A DNA stretch of 40,557 nt from JBBDYG01 sp040901765 (GTDB lineage Bacteria > Planctomycetota > Planctomycetia > Pirellulales > Lacipirellulaceae), in contig JBBDYG010000042.1 of the NCBI GenBank assembly GCA_040901765.1, positions 1 to 40,557 of the forward strand. The letters are read 5' to 3'. A program made the position numbers and the translations under genes. The notes under the pieces were generated by a model. That model saw nothing but the letters and a program-made list of their open reading frames with translations. It searched no databases and had not been told where the DNA came from. This document shows, one piece after another, positions 24,946 to 33,305 of this stretch (positions within the stretch are counted from its first letter, which is position 1; each line of letters starts with the position of its first letter).

Positions 24946-26430
24946 ATGCCCCGCATTGTCGCTTTAGATTTCGATTCGCAAGCTGCCCAGGTGGTCGTCG
25001 TGGAACGCCGGCCGACCGGGACGAGCGTGCGCCTTGCGAGCCAGTTCCAACTCGACGACGACGCCGGCACATACTCGCCCGAGCAACTCGCCGAGCGGGT
25101 GGGGCGGGAACTTGGCAGTCTGAAGCTCTCGGGCGCCAAAGTCGTCGTCCTCGTTGGGGGCGACGACGTTCAATATCGACTCATCGAGTTGCCCCCGGCG
25201 CCCTTGGCAGACCTGCCCGACATGGTGCGGTTCCAAGCGGTGCGCGAATTCGCCGCGGCCGATGAAGATTCGCCGCTTGATTTCCTGCCGCTTCGCGGCG
25301 ATGAGGCAGTGGCCCATCAAGTACTCGCCGCCCGGCTCCGCGCCGTGACTTCCACTCGCGCGCGGGAAATGTGCGAAGGGCTCGATTTGGAACTCGCGCG
25401 GCTGGTGCCCCGCGGCGTGTCGCTCGCCGCAGCTTGCAAGCGGCTGATGCCCGAGCTGGCCAGCGGCAAACATCTCATTGCCGCGCCCGTTGGCAATCAG
25501 CTTGAAATGGTGCTGCTTCGCGACGGCGAGGTAATTCTGCTTCGCCGCGCTCGCGTTACCGGCGAACAGGCCTCCGACGCCGCCGTGCTCGGGGAACTTC
25601 GCCGGACCGTTGCCGCCGCCGCTGCGCAGCTCGAAGGTCCGGTCGAATCAGCCGTGTTGATCGGCGACAAGCTGCCACTGGTCGATAGCGCGAGTGAGTC
25701 GACTTCGTGGGGCCGGCTCGTTTCGCTCGACCTGTCGAAACTTCTGCGAGATTGGGGCGTCACCGCACCGCCACAACCTTCGGAGTCAGCCCGCCTCGCG
25801 GCGGTTCTTGAAGCCGCGCTCATGGAAGCCGAGCGCACCGCGCCGGCGCTCGACTTTGCCAATCCACGACAGCGGATCGTCGTCGAGACCCCCAAGCGGA
25901 CCCGCATCCTCGGCGGCGTTGCCGCGGCGACCGTGGTCATCGCCGGGGGATTCTACCTGTTCAACCAACTTTGGTCGCTCGATCGCGAGACGGTCCGCCT
26001 AAACGCGCTGGCCGCCGAACAACGCACGGCACTCGAACGTTTCGAACCCTACGTCGAGCGCGCCGCGGCCCTCGAAAAGTGGTTGGCCACCGATGTCACC
26101 TGGCTCGACGAACTCGATCGCGCGACTCTCGCCCTGCGGCCCAAGCCGCTCGACGATCCAGAATACGCGGCCGAAGCGGATGTGCTGGTCAAGTCGATCC
26201 GCACCCGCCGGCCGGACTTAAACGCCACGGGCGGCATTTTAGAACTCGACACCTTGGCAAAAAACTCGGACGCACTTAACCCGCTCGAGGACCGATTGCG
26301 CGACGAACGGCATGACGTTGGCTCGGGCAACATCGGCCGCGAGTCGGGCGATGGCGAGTATTCGCTTTCGGTGAAGTACGATGTGACGGTGGAGCCGGCG
26401 ACCGCCAACCCCCGAAAGGCCGCCAAATGA
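24946..26430 (+). CDS. gspL: PilM/GspL-like inner-membrane platform protein
   Basis: 494 residues. Residues 1-300 resemble the actin-like PilM/GspL cytoplasmic domain (VALDFDSQAAQVVVVERR at the start, LIELPPAPLADLPDMVRFQAVREF near 78-102). A single membrane helix lies at about 321-343 (ILGGVAAATVVIAGGFYLF), then a coiled-coil and ferredoxin-like periplasmic part (about 345-490) as in GspL or PilN. It would link GspE to the periplasmic parts. The next gene overlaps by 4 bases (ATGA). The call rests on architecture and locus position. Confidence 0.72.
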   Translation: MPRIVALDFDSQAAQVVVVERRPTGTSVRLASQFQLDDDAGTYSPEQLAERVGRELGSLKLSGAKVVVLVGGDDVQYRLIELPPAPLADLPDMVRFQAVREFAAADEDSPLDFLPLRGDEAVAHQVLAARLRAVTSTRAREMCEGLDLELARLVPRGVSLAAACKRLMPELASGKHLIAAPVGNQLEMVLLRDGEVILLRRARVTGEQASDAAVLGELRRTVAAAAAQLEGPVESAVLIGDKLPLVDSASESTSWGRLVSLDLSKLLRDWGVTAPPQPSESARLAAVLEAALMEAERTAPALDFANPRQRIVVETPKRTRILGGVAAATVVIAGGFYLFNQLWSLDRETVRLNALAAEQRTALERFEPYVERAAALEKWLATDVTWLDELDRATLALRPKPLDDPEYAAEADVLVKSIRTRRPDLNATGGILELDTLAKNSDALNPLEDRLRDERHDVGSGNIGRESGDGEYSLSVKYDVTVEPATANPRKAAK

Positions 26431-27362
26431 GCGATCGCGAAAAAAAGCTCGGCCTCGGCGTGCTGGTCGTACTGCTACTTTGGGGCGGCTGGATGGGTTG
26501 GAACAAGTATCAAGACACCCTCCGTTCGAAGCGGGTCGTGCTGGCCGCCGCGGAAGAAGGCCTTCGAGACGTTGAGTTCGAACTCACCAAGGCTAAGTAC
26601 GCCGCCGGGCAGGTTACGAAGTGGGAAGAGCAGTCGCTCCCGCGCGACAAGTCGGTTGCTCAGTCGGTTTACCGGTCGTGGCTCATCGATCAGCTTGAAG
26701 AATCGAAGCTGCAGTTCCGGGATGTGCAACCTGGCACCGGCAGCCGTTCGAACGAAGTCTTCGAGGGCTTGGCGTTCAACATCGATGCCGAAGGCGACCT
26801 GCCGGCAATTATCCGCTTCCTTCACGCCTTTCACCGCAACAGCGCGATGCACAAGATCACGCTACTTCACCTGCGACCGGCACTTCAGGGGGGGAACCTC
26901 AACGTGACGTGCAACGTCGAAGCTCTCGTGATGCCCAGCGCGGCCCGAACTAGCGGAATGCCCGAAGGCGCGAGCAAACGCCCGGCCGTTGCCGAGGTCG
27001 ATCACTACCTCAAGAACATCGTTTCGCGTAATCCATTTGTGCCGTACAAGCCGCTCCCGCCAAAAGTTGAATTGACAGCGGCGGTCGAGGAGGCAACTCC
27101 GCCGCCGTTTGACGAATCGACTCAGGCCTTTCTCACGGGGATTGTAGGCATCGGCGAAGAATTTCAAGCCTGGGTTAACGTCCGTACCACAAACAAAAAC
27201 TTGCGGCTCATTGCCGGAGACGAACTCAAAGTCGGCGCACTCGCCGCCCGCGTCGTCGAAGTCCGATCTAACAGATTAGTGATTGAAATCGACGACAAGC
27301 GACAGACCATCAAGGTCGGCAAAACGCTCCGCGACGGCGTGGCCGAGGACGGCGAAATCTAG
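26427..27362 (+). CDS. GspM/PilO-like protein with C-terminal PilP/GspC-like domain
   Basis: 311 residues. A short cytoplasmic tail and one membrane helix (about 8-25, LGLGVLVVLLLWGGWMGW) are followed by a coiled coil (about 33-65) and a PilO/GspM-like ferredoxin fold (about 85-175). A linker leads to SRNPFVPYKPLPPK and a C-terminal beta domain (about 225-305: LTGIVGIGEEFQAWVNVRT...RLIAGDELKVG...NRLVIEIDDKRQTIKVGKTL). That pattern matches the PilP/GspC homology region, which contacts the secretin. It may therefore replace separate GspM and GspC, neither of which is otherwise in the locus. Confidence 0.65.
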   Translation: MSDREKKLGLGVLVVLLLWGGWMGWNKYQDTLRSKRVVLAAAEEGLRDVEFELTKAKYAAGQVTKWEEQSLPRDKSVAQSVYRSWLIDQLEESKLQFRDVQPGTGSRSNEVFEGLAFNIDAEGDLPAIIRFLHAFHRNSAMHKITLLHLRPALQGGNLNVTCNVEALVMPSAARTSGMPEGASKRPAVAEVDHYLKNIVSRNPFVPYKPLPPKVELTAAVEEATPPPFDESTQAFLTGIVGIGEEFQAWVNVRTTNKNLRLIAGDELKVGALAARVVEVRSNRLVIEIDDKRQTIKVGKTLRDGVAEDGEI

Positions 27363-27667
27363 GCCGCCGCAGTTTCGTACCGGCAACCGTTAGCCGCGAC
27401 GCGCAGTTCCGACGGAGCGGAGCGCGTTTCAACGCCGCACCACAAGCAGCGCTCCGCTCCGAGGACGGAGCCTGCCCGCTGTGGTGGGCGACGCGGCTAA
27501 CGCCACCGCTAGCTGCCAGCGATTTTTCAACTGGCGGCGGTTTTCCTGGCGAAAGGGGTAAACTTTGCCGATTATTCCGGTAGTGTCGATTAGATCGACT
27601 CTCCGGCCAAGCTGCGCGGACCTCCGTCGCGGCTGGTGTTCCACCCCCGTGGATCAGAAGGCAGGTC
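27363..27667. other. 305-base spacer before gspD, with inverted repeat
   Basis: No gene is recognised. Outer arms GTTAGCCGCG (27389) and CGCGGCTAAC (to 27501) enclose a perfect 13-bp pair, CGGAGCGGAGCGC (27413-27425) and GCGCTCCGCTCCG (27449-27461). The remaining 160 bases up to the gspD start look unique and could hold a promoter. Confidence 0.6.
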
Positions 27668-30600
27668 ATGGCGAAGCACTCCTGGTACTCGCAACAGAGC
27701 CATTCCGGCGGTCTCCGAGGGGTAGCATGCCCCGAGTGGGCCTTTGTGCTGGCCCTCGTCCTGGCGCTGCCGGTTTCAGCCCAGCAGCCGGCCACTCCCG
27801 CTACAGCGCCGGGCGAAAACCGATTACGCGAGACGGCGGAGCCGTACCTCTCCTCCTATGCGTTACCGGCCGATAAAAAACAGGCGGCCGGCGATATCGT
27901 TCAACAATTCAGCAACAATGCCGCTGGCCGCGTGGCCTATGACGTCCGGACTGGGCAGCTAATCGTCTACGGTCCGGCGGCCTTTCATCAGCAGTTACAG
28001 CAATTGCTCGCCGCCCCGACGCAAGCTCCGCCGCCCGCCGTCCGGCGTTTGCCGGCCGCGGGTGCGCAAGCGGCGCCCCCCGCGGTCGTCGCGCCGCCAA
28101 TACAGGATTCGGAAGCTCCCCCCGCTGACGCGGGAGGCTCGCGGGGAGTTCGCTTGCGGACACTTGATGCAGCGGGGCTTCATGCGCGAATTGAGCAATT
28201 GGTCGCGAGGCCGTTACCCGCAACCTGGGATGCCAGCAACGAGTGGCTGTCCTTTCCGCTGACTGCCGGTGCAGGCGCGGAAGCAAGCATCAACATCCAT
28301 CGGGCCAGTGGCGAAGTGCGATTGCAGGGCGATCCTGCGACCGTCGCCAGTTGGCAACGCGTGATTTCGGCGCTCGACAGCCCACCGGCCGCGGGCAACC
28401 GGGTCACCCGGCTCGCTTCGACACGGCACGCTCCGCAGGATCAACTCCGCCGCACGTTACAGGTTCTAAGTAACCAACTGCCGGCCTCGGTCGGCGTTGC
28501 ACCACCAGACCAACGGCTGGCGATGCTGCTGCAACAGCCCGAGCCGCCGGTGGATCAGCCTGCGCCAATCGCAGAGCCGCCCGTCCCGGTCCCGGCACCT
28601 GGCACCGAACCCCTGCCACCTGCGGGGGAAGCGCCTGCGGGTGATGAAGCAAGCACCTTGCTCGGTCCGGTCCGGATCGAATTCGTTGAAGGTCTCGACG
28701 TGATTGTCGTGGAAGGCAATCAGCGCGACGTGGAGCGGGTTCTAAAAATCATCGAGCAGATCGAAAGCCTCAGTGCGGAAACGATGCCCGCCATCGAGAT
28801 TGTGCCGCTGGAAAACGTCGATAGTGTTTCGCTGGCGCAACTCCTGACGCAGGTTTACGAACGCGTGTTGGGACCGCGTACGGGGACGGTGAGCATCACG
28901 CCGTTGGGTCGGCCTAACGCTCTACTTCTTATCGGTAGAATTGAAAATGTGCAACGAGCGACGGAACTGGTGAAGCGACTCGATCAGCCGGTGGGCGCGA
29001 CCTCGCGGTTCGAGTTCATTCCGCTCAAGTACGCCGCCGCGGAAGATGTTAAGGTTGTGATCGATCAGTTTCTCCAAGAGCAGCAGCAACAGGAAGCGCA
29101 GCCGCAACAAACACCGCCAATCACGCTTGCGCCGCGGGCGCTGGTAGTGGCCGACTACCGCAGCAATGCTTTGATCGTTCGCGCGAGTCCGCGCGACATG
29201 ACGGAGATCAAGGCCGTGATTGAGCGGCTCGACACCAATCAAGTGGCGGCCATCGATGAGGTTCGCGTCTTTCAACTCGCCAACACGGTTGCCCCCGAAC
29301 TGGCCGAAACGCTGCGGGGAGCCATTGCCGGCCAGATCGCGCCGGGCCAACCCGGCGAACCGGGGCAAGCGCCCACGGGAAGCGGCGCCCGATCGACCGC
29401 GCTGCAGTTCATCATGATCGATGCCGAAACACAGCAGCGGTTGCAGTCGGGGATTTTGACTAACGTACGGATTTCGGCCGACCAGCGGGCCAACGCGATT
29501 GTCGTCACTGCCCCGCCCGATAGCATGAGCCTGATTGCGGCGCTGATCGCGCAGCTTGACCGGGCACCCACCGCCGAGGCCGAGCTTAAGGTCTTCACCA
29601 TCGCCAACGGCGACGCGCAGAGTCTGGCGGATATGCTACGCGGACTGTTCAGCCCCACGGAGGGGCAGGTAGAAGGGGGTGGTGGCTTGGGTGGCGCCGC
29701 GGGCGCGCTCGTGCCCCTTCAGTTCTCAGTCGATGCCCGAACGAACAGCATCATCGTCGCCGGATCTGCCGAAGACTTGGCAGTCGTTGAGGCGATCTTG
29801 CTGCGGCTCGATTCCAGTGATATGCGACAACGGACCACGGCGGTGTATCGCTTGAAGAACGCTCCGGCCGAGGACGTGGCCATTGCGCTTAACGAGTGGT
29901 TACGAACCGAACGCGAGGCCGAGGCCGCAGCGGAACTGGCCATCAGCCCCTTCGAGCAAATCGAGCGGGAGGTGGTCATTGTCCCCGAGTTGGTCAGCAA
30001 CTCACTGATCGTCAGTGCGACGCCGCGGTTTTTTGAAGAGATTCGCAAGCTGATCGAGCAACTCGATGAACGCCCGCCGATGGTGATGATTCAAGTGCTC
30101 ATCGCCGAAGTCGAGATGGGCGATCTCGACGAATTTGGCGTGGAACTCGGCCTCCAAGACTCAATCCTATTCGATCGATCGGCGATCAGTCCGGTTTCAG
30201 ATTTTCTGACCGTTACCAATTCCACCCAAACGCAGGGTGCCGGTGGAGCGGTGACGACGGTCACCGAGCAGCGAATCGTTAACCAGCCGCTAAACCCGGG
30301 TTTCAATTTTAATAATGTGAATGATCCCCTTGGCAATAACGGGAGCACTTCGGCACTGGCAACCGCCGGGAAGGTTGCGGCTCAAGGCCTGTCTAATTTT
30401 GGCGTGGGCCGCGTCAGCCCCAATTCGGACTTCGGAGGCTTTGTCTTCTCCGCCAGCAGCAATAGCGTCAACTTTCTCTTGCGAGCGCTACAGGAAAAAA
30501 GACGGCTGGAAATACTCAGCCGGCCGCAGATCATGGCTCTCGATAACCAAGAAGGCGTCATCAATGTCGGCCAGCTTGTGCCGCGAGTAGCGAGTGTGAA

Positions 30601-31345
30601 TCAAACGCAATTCGGCCAGACCAACAGTGTCGTGTACGAGCAAGTGGGCATCATCCTCCGCGTTCGTCCGCGAATCAGCCCCGATGGTTTGGTAGTCATG
30701 GAGATCTACGCCAACAAGTCGAACCTGACGGACTCTACTGTTCCAATCTCTGTTGGGGAAGGTGGCGTACCGTTGACCGCACAGATCATTAGGAATCTCG
30801 AAGCTCAAACCACGGTTAGCGCCAACAGCGGTCAAACTGTGGTGCTTAGCGGCCTATTGACCAAGGAAACTCTCGATATTCACCGCCGAGTTCCCCTGAT
30901 ATCCGACATTCCACTGATTGGCGATCTGTTCCGATATGATAGCGTTCAAGAGACGAGAACTGAACTCTTAATCATACTCACGCCGCGGATCGTCCGCGAC
31001 CACCTCGACGCGGAGATGATCAAGCAAGTCGAGTCTTCGCGGATGAGCTGGGTGCTGTGCGACGTAATCACCATGCACGGCCCATCGGGACTTCGCAGCC
31101 GATGCGACGAATGGGGTGACGGGGAAACGTGCGCGGTCTATCCGACGCACGTGCCGGCAGAGGGCGATGTCATTCCGCTGACGCCGCCGGAAGGACCAGG
31201 CTTGCCGCTAATGCCGACCGATCCGAATCTGCCCGAGGCGCCCTTGAGCGAATTTCCAAGACCAATGGACGAGCAAATCGCCCCCGCCGGCTACGGCTAC
31301 GATGGCCAGCCGCCGAAGGAAGTGCGATACGCGATGGAAAAGTGA
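27668..31345 (+). CDS. gspD: Type II secretion secretin GspD, enlarged
   Basis: 1225 residues, about twice the E. coli GspD length. Signal peptide (WAFVLALVLALPVSAQQ) at about 24-40. A Pro/Ala-rich region runs to about 330. One partial N-type module (334-372) is followed by five full ones, each beginning with an x-V-x-x-L/I-x-N/Y-A motif and ending LIV..ix.LD: about 375-440, 447-522, 532-632, 640-715 and 724-800. The secretin core is 803-1110 (PPMVMIQVLIAEVEMGD, EILSRPQIMALDNQEG, VPLISDIPLIGDLFRY, LLIILTPRIVRD). A roughly 115-residue C-terminal tail with Cys1131, Cys1146 and Cys1154 and many prolines is unlike the standard S-domain. Position and context confirm T2SS rather than type IV pilus. 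Confidence 0.93.
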   Translation: MAKHSWYSQQSHSGGLRGVACPEWAFVLALVLALPVSAQQPATPATAPGENRLRETAEPYLSSYALPADKKQAAGDIVQQFSNNAAGRVAYDVRTGQLIVYGPAAFHQQLQQLLAAPTQAPPPAVRRLPAAGAQAAPPAVVAPPIQDSEAPPADAGGSRGVRLRTLDAAGLHARIEQLVARPLPATWDASNEWLSFPLTAGAGAEASINIHRASGEVRLQGDPATVASWQRVISALDSPPAAGNRVTRLASTRHAPQDQLRRTLQVLSNQLPASVGVAPPDQRLAMLLQQPEPPVDQPAPIAEPPVPVPAPGTEPLPPAGEAPAGDEASTLLGPVRIEFVEGLDVIVVEGNQRDVERVLKIIEQIESLSAETMPAIEIVPLENVDSVSLAQLLTQVYERVLGPRTGTVSITPLGRPNALLLIGRIENVQRATELVKRLDQPVGATSRFEFIPLKYAAAEDVKVVIDQFLQEQQQQEAQPQQTPPITLAPRALVVADYRSNALIVRASPRDMTEIKAVIERLDTNQVAAIDEVRVFQLANTVAPELAETLRGAIAGQIAPGQPGEPGQAPTGSGARSTALQFIMIDAETQQRLQSGILTNVRISADQRANAIVVTAPPDSMSLIAALIAQLDRAPTAEAELKVFTIANGDAQSLADMLRGLFSPTEGQVEGGGGLGGAAGALVPLQFSVDARTNSIIVAGSAEDLAVVEAILLRLDSSDMRQRTTAVYRLKNAPAEDVAIALNEWLRTEREAEAAAELAISPFEQIEREVVIVPELVSNSLIVSATPRFFEEIRKLIEQLDERPPMVMIQVLIAEVEMGDLDEFGVELGLQDSILFDRSAISPVSDFLTVTNSTQTQGAGGAVTTVTEQRIVNQPLNPGFNFNNVNDPLGNNGSTSALATAGKVAAQGLSNFGVGRVSPNSDFGGFVFSASSNSVNFLLRALQEKRRLEILSRPQIMALDNQEGVINVGQLVPRVASVNQTQFGQTNSVVYEQVGIILRVRPRISPDGLVVMEIYANKSNLTDSTVPISVGEGGVPLTAQIIRNLEAQTTVSANSGQTVVLSGLLTKETLDIHRRVPLISDIPLIGDLFRYDSVQETRTELLIILTPRIVRDHLDAEMIKQVESSRMSWVLCDVITMHGPSGLRSRCDEWGDGETCAVYPTHVPAEGDVIPLTPPEGPGLPLMPTDPNLPEAPLSEFPRPMDEQIAPAGYGYDGQPPKEVRYAMEK

Positions 31346-31347
31346 AT

Positions 31348-31513
31348 GAGATGTAAGATGTGTGATGTAAGAAGGCAGAAGTAAATGGAATGTAAGATGT
31401 GTGATGTTACAAGTCAGAAGTAAGGGATTTGGTCTTCACTTTTTCCTTCTCACATCTCACATCTGACTTTCCATCTGTCTTTCCTTTCCCCTGTCCCCTG
31501 ACCCCTGACCTCC
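31348..31513. repeat. Word-type repeat between gspD and the lipoprotein gene
   Basis: ATGTAAGATGTGTGATGT occurs twice in the same direction (31351-31368 and 31390-31407). CTCACATCTCACATCTGAC (about 31450) is the approximate inverted form, followed by CCCCTGACCCCTGACC tandem units ending at the next gene. No gene is present. Confidence 0.7.
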
Positions 31514-31514
31514 T

Positions 31515-32501
31515 ATGTCTTCCTGGCGACTTAGCTTGGTGCTGCTGACGCTTGTTTCAACGGGCTGCCAGTCGCTCGATCTGTCGGATCGGTTCAGTTT
31601 GAAGCGGCGGATTCCGTGGAAACGGGACGAAAAAGAGATTCGCCAGGGGGTTCCCACGCGGATCGTTGCCACTTGGACCGACGCCGTGCTGCACAAGCCC
31701 GGACAAGCGGAGCGAGGGTTCGGTGGGCGTCTCTATTTTTACGACAACAAGGGGGGCGATCCGATCGAGGTCGAAGGGCAACTTGTGGTGTACGCGTTCG
31801 ATGAAACGGGCCGCGATCCGACGGACAACCGGCCTAACCGCCGATTCGTCTTCCCGCCAGGGCAGTTCGAAACGCATAAAAGCGAATCGGACCTCGGCGT
31901 GTCATATAGCATCTGGCTGCCGTGGGATGCCGCACAGGGCGGACCGCCGGCCGAGATCAGCCTGATCGCACGCTTTGAACCCGTTGGGAAAGGCAATTTG
32001 ATCACCAGCGATCAGACTCGCCAGAGGTTGCCCGGACAAGGTGCGCCAATCGGTGACGGCCCGGCCCTTGCAAACGAACCCGCGACTCCCGGCGTCCAGC
32101 AGGCGATGGTCACTCATTCAACGCTTGAACCTGAGCGCAAGACGGTGAACCAGATCAACTACGAAACTCCGGTAGCTCAGATCACTCGGGCCGATGAAGC
32201 GGCCACTCGCATGACCACGACCACCATTTCATTGCCGAGCAAGTTTCGTCGGCAAGGCGCAACGGCAACGGTCTTCGGTGGAGAAGAGTCAGCAGAACCA
32301 AAGATGCCGGCGCCAGCGCCTGTCGGCGCGGCACCGGGCGGACCACTTCCAAACGCGCAGACCGCGGCCGACATCAATGTCGTGGGAACGCAAGTGAGCT
32401 ATCTCACTGCGGAGCAGTCGGTGCGGCGGTCGCTGGAAGGACGGACATTTGGTTCACCACCTGCTTCACCCCCGGCTCCAGCGACACCAGTTTCTCGATA
32501 A
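31515..32501 (+). CDS. Putative lipoprotein, T2SS-adjacent
   Basis: 328 residues. The lipobox LVSTGC (Cys18) follows a short hydrophobic signal (LSLVLLTLV), so it is probably lipid-anchored. The following domain (about 45-170) is strand-rich (TRIVATWTDAVL, GGRLYFYDNKGG, VEGQLVVYAFDETG, SYSIWLPWD, EISLIARFEPVG), compatible with a beta-sandwich. The C-terminal half is Pro/Ala/Thr-rich and likely disordered. I recognise no family. It is in the same direction as gspD, so it could be an accessory pilotin-like or client protein; this is inference from position. Its last 98 bases overlap the convergent Gly-rich gene. Confidence 0.75.
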   Translation: MSSWRLSLVLLTLVSTGCQSLDLSDRFSLKRRIPWKRDEKEIRQGVPTRIVATWTDAVLHKPGQAERGFGGRLYFYDNKGGDPIEVEGQLVVYAFDETGRDPTDNRPNRRFVFPPGQFETHKSESDLGVSYSIWLPWDAAQGGPPAEISLIARFEPVGKGNLITSDQTRQRLPGQGAPIGDGPALANEPATPGVQQAMVTHSTLEPERKTVNQINYETPVAQITRADEAATRMTTTTISLPSKFRRQGATATVFGGEESAEPKMPAPAPVGAAPGGPLPNAQTAADINVVGTQVSYLTAEQSVRRSLEGRTFGSPPASPPAPATPVSR

Positions 32502-33147
32502 GCAGCCGATCGCCCGCGGTGGGAACCACACCGGACAGCGTTACCACGCCATCGCGGAAGTCGATCCCCGGCATTGCCAATTCTTTCGCGGCGACGATCT
32601 TCGTTAGCCGCTGAGTAACCGCAGCGGGTACCGCCGCCGAACCGATTGGTGGGTGATCGAACGCGACTCTTAGCTGCACGCGAACCGGTGGCGCCTGATT
32701 CGACTGCGAATCGTTATCTCGGTCGCGGCGACGCGAGGTCGCACGTTCGATCGATTGGGACATGCGGTCGGAGTTTCGGCCCATTTGCTGGAGCGATTGA
32801 CGGATTTGTGCGCTATCGCTGCCAATGAAGGACTGGTTATCGCCGAAATTCATCCCTAATTGACCGCCGGGCGATCCCATTCCGCCACCTTGGCCGCCCA
32901 AGCCGCCGCCGCCCATTCCGCCGCTTCCGAAGCCGCCACCGCCAAATCCACTACCGCCCATTCCGCCGCTTCCGAACGAACTGCCACCAAAGCCGCTGTT
33001 TCCCTGGCTGCCGCCCCCTCCAAATGTGGAGCCGCCGCCAAAACCACTCGAACCAGAAGACGATCCACCGCCCCGGCCCTGGCCGAAACTCGCGAGAGGC
33101 CATAAGAACACGGCAAGCATTAGCGTTGCGAATCGAACTAGCTTCAT
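32404..33147 (-). CDS. Secreted Gly-rich protein with BON-like C-terminal domain
   Basis: 247 residues. Signal peptide MKLVRFATLMLAVFLWPLASFG. Residues about 24-95 are a Gly/Ser-rich tract with repeated GGSGFGGG- and GGMGG-type units. A Gln/Arg-rich linker (SDSAQIRQSLQQMGRNSDRM...RRRDRDND) precedes a domain at about 155-240 (RLTKIVAAKELAMPGIDFRDGVVTLSGVVPTAGDRLLIEKLVSLEPGVKQVVNQM) that has the BON pattern of strand-helix with GVVTLSGxV. BON domains bind phospholipid or envelope partners. The final 33 codons are antisense to the convergent lipoprotein gene. Confidence 0.78.
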   Translation of the reverse strand: MKLVRFATLMLAVFLWPLASFGQGRGGGSSSGSSGFGGGSTFGGGGSQGNSGFGGSSFGSGGMGGSGFGGGGFGSGGMGGGGLGGQGGGMGSPGGQLGMNFGDNQSFIGSDSAQIRQSLQQMGRNSDRMSQSIERATSRRRDRDNDSQSNQAPPVRVQLRVAFDHPPIGSAAVPAAVTQRLTKIVAAKELAMPGIDFRDGVVTLSGVVPTAGDRLLIEKLVSLEPGVKQVVNQMSVLPATAAPTAPQ

Positions 33148-33305
33148 GGCGACATTCCCGTCAGAATTTTTCGAGAAAACCCCGCCCCTCGGCCTGGGGT
33201 AATAACACCTACACCGTGCGCTCTACTATGATACCCCCATCGCCATCCTTCGGCACCGGAAAACGGCGATTTCCCAACGATTGCTTGAATTCACGAGGAC
33301 TTCCC

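Noticed and set aside
27668..31345. Type IV pilus PilQ instead of GspD
   Set aside because: No AMIN domain or pil genes such as pilT; flanking genes are gspE-F-G-H-I-J-K.
33024..33305. Longer N-terminus for the 593-residue secreted protein
   Set aside because: It would bury the signal peptide that starts at 33306 and overlaps the Gly-rich gene on the other strand.
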